From Balneola sp. (GTDB lineage Bacteria > Bacteroidota > Rhodothermia > Balneolales > Balneolaceae): DNA of 64,000 bases. This document shows positions 29,208 through 37,807 of this stretch, one piece after another. Both the position numbers and the translations under genes were made by a program. The stretch covers positions 482,047 to 546,046 of the forward strand of contig PBJO01000007.1 in assembly GCA_002720745.1 (NCBI GenBank). Reading direction: 5' to 3'. How positions within the stretch are numbered: position 1 is the first letter of the stretch; each line of letters begins with the position of its first letter. Below the pieces are notes generated by a model. The model was not told the DNA's origin. It saw only the letters and a program-made list of their open reading frames with translations, and searched no databases.

Positions 29208-30950
29208 CTATATTGTGTTTCTTGGCTCCAACGGTTCAACCATGATCACCTGCTCTTTTTGTACAATTACCGCACCAGGGGCTGCATTTTTAGCTTTTCT
29301 AACATACTTTTTTAATGTGTAGATTACAGGAACCCATCCAGATCCTTTTGCCTTAGATTTATGAGCTGCAAAAGAGGCTGCAATTTCAACCACTGATTTA
29401 TCAGGTTTTTTTTGCTGAGCTCGTATGATAACATGAGAGCCAGATACAGATTTTGCATGCAACCAAATATCTTCTTTATGAGCTAAGTTGAGCAATGCAT
29501 CGTTGGAACGTGCATTTTTGCCAATCCAGATAGTAAAACCTAAAACTAAAAATTCGTAATAGGGTTTGGATATAAAATAATTCGAATTTTGTTTTTCTTT
29601 ATTTGAATTAGTCGCATAGGCTCTTCGTTTTATTGCATTGTTAGGATAAGATGAACTTTGGTTGGGCTGATTATTCAAAAGACCTTTTTCAAACATTTTT
29701 CGACGCCAACTATCCAATTCCCTAATATCATTTACAGACTCTAACATATCCTTCCCTATCAGTAAGCTTTCTAAGCGCCGGCTAATTAACGGTAGCTTTT
29801 GCTCTACAACCTCCATACTCCGCTTAGCATTACTAGCTTTTTTGTAGTATTGCTTTGCATTTTCTACAAAACTTTTATCCAGATCTACCTTGATCTCTAT
29901 CTCTTCATTATTTCTAAAATAATTCTGTGTGATTAATACATTAGAATCTGGTTTAGCCTTGTGAGCCATTGTCATTAAAATATGCCCGTATTCCTCCCAA
30001 AGGACAGCTTTTTCTTCATTATCAACAGCTTTATCTAATTGCTTAATATTGACTGTAGTCTTTTTTATTGCTTTGTCAAGTTCTTTTTGACTTATGCGTA
30101 ACAATTGCCTGTATCGACCCTCACGCTGTAGATTGGATGAGTGCCGAACTATTAAGTCAGATATACTTTTGAATGTCTCTTTTGTTTGTTTGGGTAAAAA
30201 GGCTTCGGGAAATAAAGTTCTGCTGCCATCGGCTAAAAGCCTAAACTCAGCACTAAATGCTAGTTGATGATGACATATCACAGCGAATGTATGAAGATTC
30301 CTTAAATCAGAGATTTCAGGTAAATGTATGAGTATAAGTTCTTCTAAATGAGTTTTTTCGATAGAAGGGTTTAACGAACAGAGTCTATTCTTAAGGTTTA
30401 TTGTCTCTAATTGCTTTTTTATTTTATCTTTTTGGTCTATCAGTAATTCATCTGTAACTGCTTTTTTAATCGCTTGACTAACAGCATCAAACAATTCTGT
30501 TTCGTTACTAGAGTAAATGTTTTGCTCTACTACCTTCTTCCATCTTTGTTCAGCAATCTTCAGACTTGGATGGCAGATCTTAAAAGAATCAAAAAACTTA
30601 CCTTTAGCCTCGAGGTATAGGTTGGTCCTAGAACCAAAAACTTCAAACCAAAGGGTCGATCCACCTGAGAAACGTATACCAAGATATCTTTCTTGAGTGA
30701 AAGAGAGAATTTTTTCCACCTTTTGGCCATATAAATCAGGAAAAAAATTAATGATATTTTTTTTCTTAACTGAATTCCAACTACGTATATACACATATGG
30801 AGTTGGTGGGATTGCATGAAATCGAACACAAAACTCTCCAATATAAAGCTCAACTACATTTTTCAGCGGAGAAATTATACGATATAAAGTTTGAGACTTT
30901 AATTTGACGTTCAACTCTTTATTTAAATAAATTAATTCGTAATAGTTCAA
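29208..30950 (-). CDS. rqcH: NFACT-family protein (RqcH-like, divergent N-domain)
   Basis: This 580-residue protein ends in a clear NFACT-R (DUF814) domain with IWLHAKSVSGSHVII and FAAHKSKAKGSGWVPVIYT, preceded by a long charged coiled-coil and HhH-like middle (about 250-420). RqcH binds stalled 50S-peptidyl-tRNA and adds alanine tails. The NFACT-N half is divergent: the Asp-Arg pair used for tRNA binding in Bacillus RqcH appears as Glu-Arg (TQERYLGIRF). Role in ribosome quality control is inferred from the family. Confidence 0.8.
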   Translation of the reverse strand: MNYYELIYLNKELNVKLKSQTLYRIISPLKNVVELYIGEFCVRFHAIPPTPYVYIRSWNSVKKKNIINFFPDLYGQKVEKILSFTQERYLGIRFSGGSTLWFEVFGSRTNLYLEAKGKFFDSFKICHPSLKIAEQRWKKVVEQNIYSSNETELFDAVSQAIKKAVTDELLIDQKDKIKKQLETINLKNRLCSLNPSIEKTHLEELILIHLPEISDLRNLHTFAVICHHQLAFSAEFRLLADGSRTLFPEAFLPKQTKETFKSISDLIVRHSSNLQREGRYRQLLRISQKELDKAIKKTTVNIKQLDKAVDNEEKAVLWEEYGHILMTMAHKAKPDSNVLITQNYFRNNEEIEIKVDLDKSFVENAKQYYKKASNAKRSMEVVEQKLPLISRRLESLLIGKDMLESVNDIRELDSWRRKMFEKGLLNNQPNQSSSYPNNAIKRRAYATNSNKEKQNSNYFISKPYYEFLVLGFTIWIGKNARSNDALLNLAHKEDIWLHAKSVSGSHVIIRAQQKKPDKSVVEIAASFAAHKSKAKGSGWVPVIYTLKKYVRKAKNAAPGAVIVQKEQVIMVEPLEPRNTI

Positions 30951-31058
30951 AAATATAATTGGTGTACTTTATTGTAGGATATATCTATTTGAATAGTGGC
31001 TATAAACAAATAGTGAATTTTTATTAATCTAAAGGTGTCATAACATAAATCAAACTGA

Positions 31059-31718
31059 ATGAATTATCCTATTTTCCTTTCTATCGTCAACGCTATACAA
31101 TCGGATGTCGAAAATAAAAAAATCCAAACCGAAAGCTTTAAGACGTGGCAAGATAATACAATATTTGCAACTGGATTAGAATTAAACATCAAGTTAGAAG
31201 TAAGTACTCGCTACCTACAAAAATTATCGATAAACTTTGATTGGGATAAATATCGAGAATTCAAACTTGCAAATCAGCTTAATGGACTTGACAGCCATCC
31301 ATTACTTGGTATCAATGAGCTGCAAAATGCTAAAACGAAACCTAATATAGATGTTGAACTCATGTTATCGTTCAAACCCGATCATTGCCAGCCTAAATTT
31401 AAAGAAGGTAAAGGTAATTACAGAATGGATTTTGCAAATCAATGGATGGATTTAATTACTAGGCGCATTCAAGTTAATTATGGCCCTCAATTTAATATAA
31501 CACGTTGGCATGTAGAAATTGAGGGAGACGACAGTGGGAAATACTTATCAAATATCCAGTTAATTTCATATTTACAATTCGATTTGAGTAAAACAAATGA
31601 TATGCAAGACTTAAAGTGCTTTGTTAAAAAAAGTCTAAAATCTTTACTTGTTCGCAGTAGTAGAGTAATAAAAATTTCAGAATCAATAATTGAGCAAACG
31701 ATAAATTTGGCTATCTAA
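31059..31718 (+). CDS. Hypothetical cytosolic protein
   Basis: I do not recognise this 219-residue protein. It has no signal peptide, membrane helix or cysteine cluster. It has alternating hydrophobic strands, a conserved-looking KGNYRMDFANQWMDLITRRI segment in the middle, and ends in helices with a basic stretch (KKSLKSLLVRSSRVIK). It is transcribed away from rqcH across a 108-base gap. Base composition resembles its neighbours, so there is no sign of recent transfer. The ATG at 31059 is the only good start. Confidence 0.6.
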   Translation: MNYPIFLSIVNAIQSDVENKKIQTESFKTWQDNTIFATGLELNIKLEVSTRYLQKLSINFDWDKYREFKLANQLNGLDSHPLLGINELQNAKTKPNIDVELMLSFKPDHCQPKFKEGKGNYRMDFANQWMDLITRRIQVNYGPQFNITRWHVEIEGDDSGKYLSNIQLISYLQFDLSKTNDMQDLKCFVKKSLKSLLVRSSRVIKISESIIEQTINLAI

Positions 31719-31865
31719 ATATATAAGATTAATTTAGTATTATTAAGAAACTTCAGACCCCCTCGTAGCTAGTCTAACAATTAATAAATATTATGCTGTT
31801 CATCATGAGGGACAGAATTTATATCTATTTTAAGACTAAAGATGCAAGATCTAAGTACTGATTAA

Positions 31866-31889
31866 GAAAAAAGCCTCGTAAAAGAGGCT
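31866..31889 (-). terminator. Intrinsic terminator after the small ribosomal protein gene
   Basis: On the minus strand, AGCCTC-TTTTAC-GAGGCT forms a six-pair GC-rich stem with a six-base loop, followed at once by six T. It begins eight bases after the stop of the 30-residue gene, the layout of a Rho-independent terminator. Confidence 0.85.
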
Positions 31890-31896
31890 CTAGAAA

Positions 31897-31989
31897 TCAT
31901 TTTTTCTTCTTATGACGATTTTTGCGTAATCGCTTTTTTCGTTTGTGCTTAGCTATTTTAGCACGTTTCCTTTTTTTTCCACTTGGCAT
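31897..31989 (-). CDS. Small basic ribosomal protein, AURKAIP1/COX24 family
   Basis: A 30-codon gene, too short for ordinary gene finders. The translation begins MPSGKKRKRAKIAKHKRKKR, continues LRKNRHKKKK and then stops with TGA. This closely matches the short AURKAIP1/COX24-domain proteins (MPSGKKRKRHKM...) conserved in Bacteroidota and relatives as tiny small-subunit ribosomal proteins. AAGG lies about nine bases before the ATG, and an intrinsic terminator follows the stop. It lies 93 bases downstream of the HU gene on the same strand. Recognition is by near-identical sequence pattern from memory. Confidence 0.9.
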   Translation of the reverse strand: MPSGKKRKRAKIAKHKRKKRLRKNRHKKKK

Positions 31990-32082
31990 ACACAGTACCT
32001 TGTTAATAATTTATATCGTTATAACATTTGGAATATATAAATTTAATTTAGCAAAGACTATTTGAAAAAAATAAATTCAAAA

Positions 32083-32370
32083 CTACAAGGAGAGTGTTTC
32101 ATTTACCGATTGTTTAAAATCTTTTGAAATTTTCAAGACAGGTGCATATTGTTCGGGAACGATAACCTCTTCATTAGTTTTGGGATTTCTGGCTACTCTT
32201 TGAGCTCGTTTGACTACTTTGAAACTGCCAAAACCTCTAAGTTCGATATGCTCTCCTTTTTTCATGGCGTCAATAACTGTTTCCATAAAGCCGTTAACAA
32301 CTGCTTCTGTTTCTACTTTAGTTAATCCAACCGATGAGGATATGATATCTACTATGTCTGACTTTGTCAT
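32083..32370 (-). CDS. hup: HU/IHF-family DNA-binding protein
   Basis: A 95-residue nucleoid protein. It has the family's N-terminal helices (MTKSDIVDIISSSVGLTKVE) and the beta-arm core with IELRGFGSFKVVKRAQRVARNPKTNE, including the RNPKTN tip that inserts into DNA bends. Size and motifs fit HU better than IHF, though this cannot be decided from one chain. The small ribosomal protein gene follows on the same strand. Confidence 0.94.
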   Translation of the reverse strand: MTKSDIVDIISSSVGLTKVETEAVVNGFMETVIDAMKKGEHIELRGFGSFKVVKRAQRVARNPKTNEEVIVPEQYAPVLKISKDFKQSVNETLSL

Positions 32371-32382
32371 ATTAAACCTTTT

Positions 32383-32399
32383 ATTTAGATAAACTAAAT
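32383..32399. promoter_or_regulatory. Short inverted repeat before the HU gene
   Basis: ATTTAG-ATAAA-CTAAAT is a perfect six-base dyad 13 bases upstream of the hup ATG. It could be an operator or part of the leader. The AT-rich setting makes a chance match fairly likely. Confidence 0.25.
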
Positions 32400-32567
32400 C
32401 ATATTCAAATAAGTAAACGACAGATCTTAATCAAATCGTTCATTCTACAATAATAAATCGTCCCAATTTATTATTTAATAATCTCAAGTATACTTTACCA
32501 ATTCTTTATTACTTTGGTTATTATGTTTGAGTAACAAATAAACAATAATCACCACATCTAATAACAT

Positions 32568-34208
32568 ATGGAAACTTTTGAGAATATAGTTGGCACATTA
32601 AATGATTTGGTTTGGAGCACTCCATCTTATTTCCCTTTCATGGTTGCCGTACTACTCAGTTTTGGAATCTTTATAACTCTTAGATTAGGATTTGTACAAA
32701 TTAGACATTTTAAACATGGAATTTTAACTGTAACGGGAAAGTTCGATCACCAAGATGCAATTGGTGATGTAAACCACTTTCAAGCATTAACTACAGCTTT
32801 GTCAGCAACAGTAGGTATTGGGAACATTGCAGGAGTTGCAATTGCTATTCATTATGGAGGGCCAGGTGCACTATTTTGGATGTGGGTCACTGCCTTTTTT
32901 GGTATGGCAGTTAAATATACCGAGTGTACTTTAGCTGTGAAATATAGAGTACAAAATAGTGATGGATCAGTCTCTGGTGGTCCCATGTACTATATCGAAA
33001 AAGGTCTTGGCGAACAGTGGAAATGGTTAGCTATTTTCTTTGCAGCCATGGCCGTTATATGCTCTTTCTTAACTGGAAATGCCGTACAGGCGAATACCGT
33101 AGCTGACACAATGAGTTCCACTTTTCTTATACCAGGTTGGATAACAGGACTTGCAACTGCTACTATTGTTGGCTTCGTTATTGTTGGTGGTATAAAACGT
33201 ATCGGTCGAGTAACTGCGAGTTTAATGCCCATAATGGCGCTTATATACGTTTTTGGAGCGCTCATTATTTTGTTATTAAATACCGATAAAGTATTACCTG
33301 CATTCGGGATAATAATTGAGTATGCATTTACGCCTAAAGCTGGTGCTTTTGGTGTTGGTTCTGGTTTGTTTTTGACTACCTTAGTGTGGGGTATTAAACG
33401 AGGATTGTTTTCAAATGAGGCTGGTCAGGGTTCGGCGCCTATTGCTCATGGAGCGGCAAAAACTAAAGAGCCGGTTCGAGAAGGGGTAGTTGCTCTCTTA
33501 GAACCCTTTATTGATACACTTGTTGTATGTACAATGACTGGTTTGGTCATCGTGAGTACAGGGGTATGGGAACAAAAACATCCGACTGTTTTTACATCCA
33601 ATGCCATTGAAGCTAGTTTTGAAATAAATGATGAAAGTAACATTTTAACTATTTCCAACGGAGTTCCAGTTAATGGTGAAATTCTTCGCAATGACTACTC
33701 TTATGGAGAATTTTATACCGATATGGGCAGAGAAAAACTATTTAGTGGTCAAATTGTACTATTAGAAAGTGGAACTGTAACAATTAAAACTTTAACCGGA
33801 GAAAACTTAGGAGAGCTTCAAACAAGTATTGTTGAAAATGGGGCCCCCCTAACTGCATTAGCTTTTGAGAAAGGGCTCTCGCCCCTATTCTCAGGTGGTA
33901 AATATATTGTCACCATTTGCGTCATCTTATTTGGGGTTTCTACTGCGATTTCTTGGAGTTATTATGGTGATAGATCAATTCAGTACTTAGCTGGTGATTC
34001 TTCAGTTATTTATTACAAAATTGTGTACTTGGTTATGCACTTCCTAGGAGCAATTTTAGCCCTTGAAACGGTTTGGGCAATTGGAGATATTGCCTTAGGT
34101 CTTATGACATTTCCTAACATAATTGCACTTTTTGCTCTATCAGGTATGGTTGCAAAAGCAACAAAAACTTATTTTGACTCCTATAAAGCTAACCAAGGGA
34201 CAGAATGA
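32568..34208 (+). CDS. Sodium:alanine (AGCS-family) symporter with an extra domain
   Basis: A 546-residue inner-membrane carrier. Family hallmarks are TALSATVGIGNIAGVAIAI, GGPGALFWMWVTAFFGMA, SGGPMYYIEKG and GLFSNEAGQGSAPIAH. It probably imports alanine or glycine with Na+. Between STGVWEQ (about residue 332) and APLTALAFEKG (about residue 424) sits an insertion of about 90 mostly polar, strand-like residues, where typical members have only a short loop. The frame is intact through it. The upp gene begins one base after the stop. Confidence 0.9.
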   Translation: METFENIVGTLNDLVWSTPSYFPFMVAVLLSFGIFITLRLGFVQIRHFKHGILTVTGKFDHQDAIGDVNHFQALTTALSATVGIGNIAGVAIAIHYGGPGALFWMWVTAFFGMAVKYTECTLAVKYRVQNSDGSVSGGPMYYIEKGLGEQWKWLAIFFAAMAVICSFLTGNAVQANTVADTMSSTFLIPGWITGLATATIVGFVIVGGIKRIGRVTASLMPIMALIYVFGALIILLLNTDKVLPAFGIIIEYAFTPKAGAFGVGSGLFLTTLVWGIKRGLFSNEAGQGSAPIAHGAAKTKEPVREGVVALLEPFIDTLVVCTMTGLVIVSTGVWEQKHPTVFTSNAIEASFEINDESNILTISNGVPVNGEILRNDYSYGEFYTDMGREKLFSGQIVLLESGTVTIKTLTGENLGELQTSIVENGAPLTALAFEKGLSPLFSGGKYIVTICVILFGVSTAISWSYYGDRSIQYLAGDSSVIYYKIVYLVMHFLGAILALETVWAIGDIALGLMTFPNIIALFALSGMVAKATKTYFDSYKANQGTE

Positions 34209-34209
34209 T

Positions 34210-34851
34210 ATGCCTAAAAATAAGTACCTGCAGATAATAGAACATCCCCTGGTTCTTCTTTACATTACAAAACTTAGAGATCAAAACTCTGAAGTACAAG
34301 TATTCAGAGAAGCAATGGACAAATTAGGGGGTATTCTTGGATATCATGCACTTTCACATGTTAGCACCAAAGATGTGCAGGTTCAAACACCCCTAGAAAT
34401 TACTTCGGGTATGAAATTGAATAAAACCGTTTATGTAATTCCTATACTCCGAGCAGGTTTAAGTTTGGTACAAGGAATACTGTATTTTGTACCTAATGCC
34501 AAAGTTGGCCACATAGGAATATACCGCGATCATCAAACTCATGAACCTATCAATTATTATGACAATTTACCTGACGGTCTGGATAATGGAACCTGTATCG
34601 TTGTTGATCCAATGCTTGCCACAGGCGGTAGTGCATCACACGCTATTAGTTATCTAAAAGAAAATGGAGCTAATGATATTGTTTTTACTTGTGTAATTGC
34701 AGCACCAGAAGGTATTAAAAAAGTACATACCGATCATCCCGATGTCCCAATTGTCACCTCCTACCTCGATCGCGAGTTAAATGATCAGGCATATATTCTA
34801 CCTGGACTTGGTGATGCGGGAGACCGGTATTTTGACACCACTCCATTCTAA
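34210..34851 (+). CDS. upp: Uracil phosphoribosyltransferase
   Basis: About 213 residues, starting at ATG 34210, one base after the symporter stop; the longer open frame overlaps that gene and lacks family similarity. The PRPP-binding motif IVVDPMLATGGSASHAI and the uracil-binding C-terminus YILPGLGDAGDRYF are intact. The enzyme salvages uracil to UMP. It is probably co-transcribed with the symporter and lptC. Confidence 0.97.
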   Translation: MPKNKYLQIIEHPLVLLYITKLRDQNSEVQVFREAMDKLGGILGYHALSHVSTKDVQVQTPLEITSGMKLNKTVYVIPILRAGLSLVQGILYFVPNAKVGHIGIYRDHQTHEPINYYDNLPDGLDNGTCIVVDPMLATGGSASHAISYLKENGANDIVFTCVIAAPEGIKKVHTDHPDVPIVTSYLDRELNDQAYILPGLGDAGDRYFDTTPF

Positions 34852-34860
34852 CTATTTGCT

Positions 34861-35430
34861 GTGAAAGTCTTTCAGATTGCAAATAATACGTTTATAGTAT
34901 TTGCCTTATTTAGTGTAGTACTGCTATCCTGCCAGGATTTATCTGAATTTGATACCAAACAGATTGATCAGGTATTACATGCAGATAAAATTGGGTCTTC
35001 TGAAAGCTGGGGCTTTCGCCTTAATTTAATTGATGAAGGACGAAAAGTGCTCGATTTAGAGGCTAATTATGCAAAATTTGTGGAAGATAATCAGGAAAGC
35101 TTTACCGAAATTTCAGGCCCTATTTTGATTAATGTATATAATGAAGAAACTGGTGACTTACAGAGTATTATAACCTGTGATAGTGCTCTGTATAGGTCAT
35201 CAGTTGGAGTATTTGAAATGTTTAGTAGTGTTAAAATTAACACTACACAGAAGAAAATTTTACGTTCTGACTATCTTAAATGGCAGCGTTTTCAAGATCG
35301 AATGAGTACTCCCTTGTTTGTTACCTTTATCGCTCCCCCAGATAGTATTTCTGCTTTGGGTTTTGAAGGAAATACTGATTTAAGTGAGTACACCTTAAAT
35401 GAAGGAGGAGGTACTGTTGTCATTGATTAG
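34861..35430 (+). CDS. lptC: LPS export protein LptC, lipoprotein form
   Basis: This 189-residue protein starts at a GTG at 34861, nine bases after upp. A hydrophobic segment ends in a lipobox (VVLLSC), after which come strands typical of the LptC beta-jellyroll (GWGFRLNLIDEG-type, DLEANYAKFV, SALYRSSVGVFEMF). It would bridge LPS from the LptBFG transporter towards the outer membrane. In E. coli LptC has a membrane helix rather than a lipid anchor; Bacteroidota forms are often lipoproteins. The gene is coupled to the OstA-like gene, with overlapping ends. Confidence 0.82.
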   Translation: MKVFQIANNTFIVFALFSVVLLSCQDLSEFDTKQIDQVLHADKIGSSESWGFRLNLIDEGRKVLDLEANYAKFVEDNQESFTEISGPILINVYNEETGDLQSIITCDSALYRSSVGVFEMFSSVKINTTQKKILRSDYLKWQRFQDRMSTPLFVTFIAPPDSISALGFEGNTDLSEYTLNEGGGTVVID

Positions 35431-36946
35431 GCATAGAGAATACCCTCCAATAAAATCCTCCAAGATATCTTCGAATCCACAAAAGGGTTTGTTCCTTTAT
35501 GTTAGCTGGTTTATGATCTTGCTTTGTGTGATTTATAGTCCACTGAAAGCACAAAATATTGTCGAAATATTGCGCTTTGAATCAGCGGAACGAAGTATAT
35601 ACAATCAAGAGCCCGTTCAACGATTAATTCAAGCTCGCCTCACTGTAGACGGTTTGACTATGGTATGTGATACAGCTTACAGGCACCTTAATCGGAGTGA
35701 ATTACTAGCTATTGGTAACATAGAAATTAAAACAGAAGATGCTATTATTTGGACCGATTCGCTTCGTTATTTTACTAAGAACGAACAAAGTCTTCTTAGA
35801 GGTCGAGTGATAATAGAGCAAGAAAATACACGTTTATTTGGCACAGCAGTAGATTATAATTTCGAAGAAAAAATTGCTGATTTTACCCAAGGAATTAAAC
35901 TTATAGACAGTACGGGAGTACTTACTGCTAGTAAAGGTAGTTACTTCGAAGATCAAGACAGTGCTTTATTTATTAAGAATGTTCAATTACTCACCGAAAA
36001 AGAGTATGCAGAAAGTGACTTCATGATCTTAGCACGCAAATCTAAAAAGAGCTATTTATCAGGCAATGTCCTCATTGATAATCTCACTGAGCAGCAGCGT
36101 ATTCGAGCCGATTCAATCTACGCTGACTCAACAGGCTTCCGCCAACTCATTGGAAATGCAGTTATACGAACAATAGACTCCCCAGTCAATGATACCCTTG
36201 ATAATCAAACTCCGGAAATCACCCCCAATATCGAATCAGATACGACCTTTGTATTTGCTCCATATATCAACATATATGATCAGGATAGTACCTTTATTTT
36301 TCAAAGTGATTCACTGAGCCAGAGTTGGAGTACAAACTTCTCTACCCGTTCGGATAGTTTGAAATATGTATCAGAATTCGAACAATTTACTCTAACGGGT
36401 CAACCTGTTGCATGGTATGATAACACGGAACTAAGTGCCCAAACCATCATTGCTAAAATCGATAGCAGTGAATTAAGTATTCTATATTTACTTCATGATG
36501 CATTTGTAACTGTTAGAGAAAAAGAATCGGGCCGTTTCAACCAGTTAAAAGCTGATACCGTCGTCACTCGCTTTGTAGACGGAAGCATTCATACCATGAC
36601 CTTAGAGCCAAATGTAACCATTCTATATTTTACGCAGAATGAAGAGAATCAAAATGATGGTGCAATTGAATTGAATACTCCCCTAGCGAACATTCGTTTT
36701 GTAGAGGATGATATTGATGAATTATCCACTGCTGCTTCACAAGGCTTCGTTTTTGAAGAAGATAGCAGTCTGTCTCTACGCAGACTAGAGGGTTTCCATT
36801 GGAATCCAGATAGTCGTACTGAAAAGCCTTTTCTTAGTTTAGAGTACCGATTTACTAAGGTAGCTAGTCAACCTCCGTTTTCTTTGCCTCCTCGATATCA
36901 AAAGTATGTAAACGAAAAAAAAAGTATTGATTTTGATCCAAGATAA
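35417..36946 (+). CDS. OstA/LptA-like LPS transport protein
   Basis: About 510 residues. A hydrophobic segment ending SPLKAQ is a signal peptide. Repeated short strands follow (DTAYRHLNRSELLAIGNIEI, IWTDSLRYFTKNEQSLLRG) typical of the OstA/LptA jellyroll, here in more than one copy. The frame overlaps the end of lptC. An ATG at 35399 lies before a strong GGAGGAGG site (35404-35411), so the TTG at 35417, five bases after that site, is the more likely start. Probably the periplasmic LPS bridge. Confidence 0.8.
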   Translation: MSLIRHREYPPIKSSKISSNPQKGLFLYVSWFMILLCVIYSPLKAQNIVEILRFESAERSIYNQEPVQRLIQARLTVDGLTMVCDTAYRHLNRSELLAIGNIEIKTEDAIIWTDSLRYFTKNEQSLLRGRVIIEQENTRLFGTAVDYNFEEKIADFTQGIKLIDSTGVLTASKGSYFEDQDSALFIKNVQLLTEKEYAESDFMILARKSKKSYLSGNVLIDNLTEQQRIRADSIYADSTGFRQLIGNAVIRTIDSPVNDTLDNQTPEITPNIESDTTFVFAPYINIYDQDSTFIFQSDSLSQSWSTNFSTRSDSLKYVSEFEQFTLTGQPVAWYDNTELSAQTIIAKIDSSELSILYLLHDAFVTVREKESGRFNQLKADTVVTRFVDGSIHTMTLEPNVTILYFTQNEENQNDGAIELNTPLANIRFVEDDIDELSTAASQGFVFEEDSSLSLRRLEGFHWNPDSRTEKPFLSLEYRFTKVASQPPFSLPPRYQKYVNEKKSIDFDPR

Positions 36947-36961
36947 TCAAATAATATTGTA

Positions 36962-37759
36962 ATGGATGTACTTAAAATTTTTTCCACTTTCCTGTTTCTT
37001 AGCCTAGTTGCTTTATTTGGGGCTATTAGCTGCAGTAATTCCCCTGAAATAAATATAGATACCGCTGCAAGTGAATCTACCCTACCTTTAACAGCAAAAA
37101 TAGAGGTTGAATCTTACTCGGATTGGATAATTCTATATGATGCCCAAACTCATGCTTCTATGGATGCATGGACTGGGTTTAACCAAGAAGCAATATCCAA
37201 AAAATGGGAAATTATAGACGGATTACTCACTATTTCTAAAGAAGGAAATGCAGTAGACAAAAATACCGGTTTTGGCCAGTCAATTGTGAGTAAAGAGCTC
37301 TTTGATAACTTTGAGTTAGAAGTTCACTACAGAATGTCCCCAGGTGCGAATAGCGGTATTATGTATCATGTAACTCAGGCGAACAACTATAAAGATGACT
37401 ATGAAACAGGACCTGAATATCAATTGCTGGATAACCAGTTAGCACCCTCTGAATCACTCCCCCATCGACAAGTGGCTTCATTATACGATATGTATGCCCC
37501 CAAAACATCGTCACACCTACCTGCGGGTCAATGGAATGTAGCGGGGATAAGAGTGCTTAATAGTGAAGTTGAACACTGGTTAAATGAAGAATTCGTCCTT
37601 CAGTACAATCTTAAAAGTGACGATTTTATTCAGCGTAAAATAGAAAGTAAATGGCATGATGATTCTGACTGGGCTATGGCAGGAATTGGACATATCTCCC
37701 TTCAGGATCATGGGGATAAGGTCGAATTCAAGCGCGTTGCGGTTCGACGAATTAAATAA
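36962..37759 (+). CDS. DUF1080 (3-keto-disaccharide hydrolase-like) lipoprotein
   Basis: This 265-residue protein has a lipobox (FGAISC) near residue 25. The rest is a LamG/concanavalin-like DUF1080 domain: WEIIDGLLTISKEG, FELEVHYRMSPGANSGIMYH, GPEYQLLDNQ and a terminal VEFKRVAVRRI. Some family members cleave 3-keto-glycosides. The substrate here is unknown. It is the last gene of the plus-strand group and is convergent with aguA. Confidence 0.85.
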   Translation: MDVLKIFSTFLFLSLVALFGAISCSNSPEINIDTAASESTLPLTAKIEVESYSDWIILYDAQTHASMDAWTGFNQEAISKKWEIIDGLLTISKEGNAVDKNTGFGQSIVSKELFDNFELEVHYRMSPGANSGIMYHVTQANNYKDDYETGPEYQLLDNQLAPSESLPHRQVASLYDMYAPKTSSHLPAGQWNVAGIRVLNSEVEHWLNEEFVLQYNLKSDDFIQRKIESKWHDDSDWAMAGIGHISLQDHGDKVEFKRVAVRRIK

Positions 37760-37807
37760 AAACCCCATCAATCCTTCTAATAAACATCCTTTTATTTAAG
37801 CTAATAG

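Noticed and set aside
30560..30853. 97-codon minus-strand frame inside rqcH
   Set aside because: It is an out-of-frame shadow with no family similarity; the rqcH frame is continuous across it.
31872..31889. Hairpin read as a plus-strand terminator for the 219-residue hypothetical gene
   Set aside because: On the plus strand no T-run follows the stem directly, while on the minus strand six T follow at once after the 30-residue gene.
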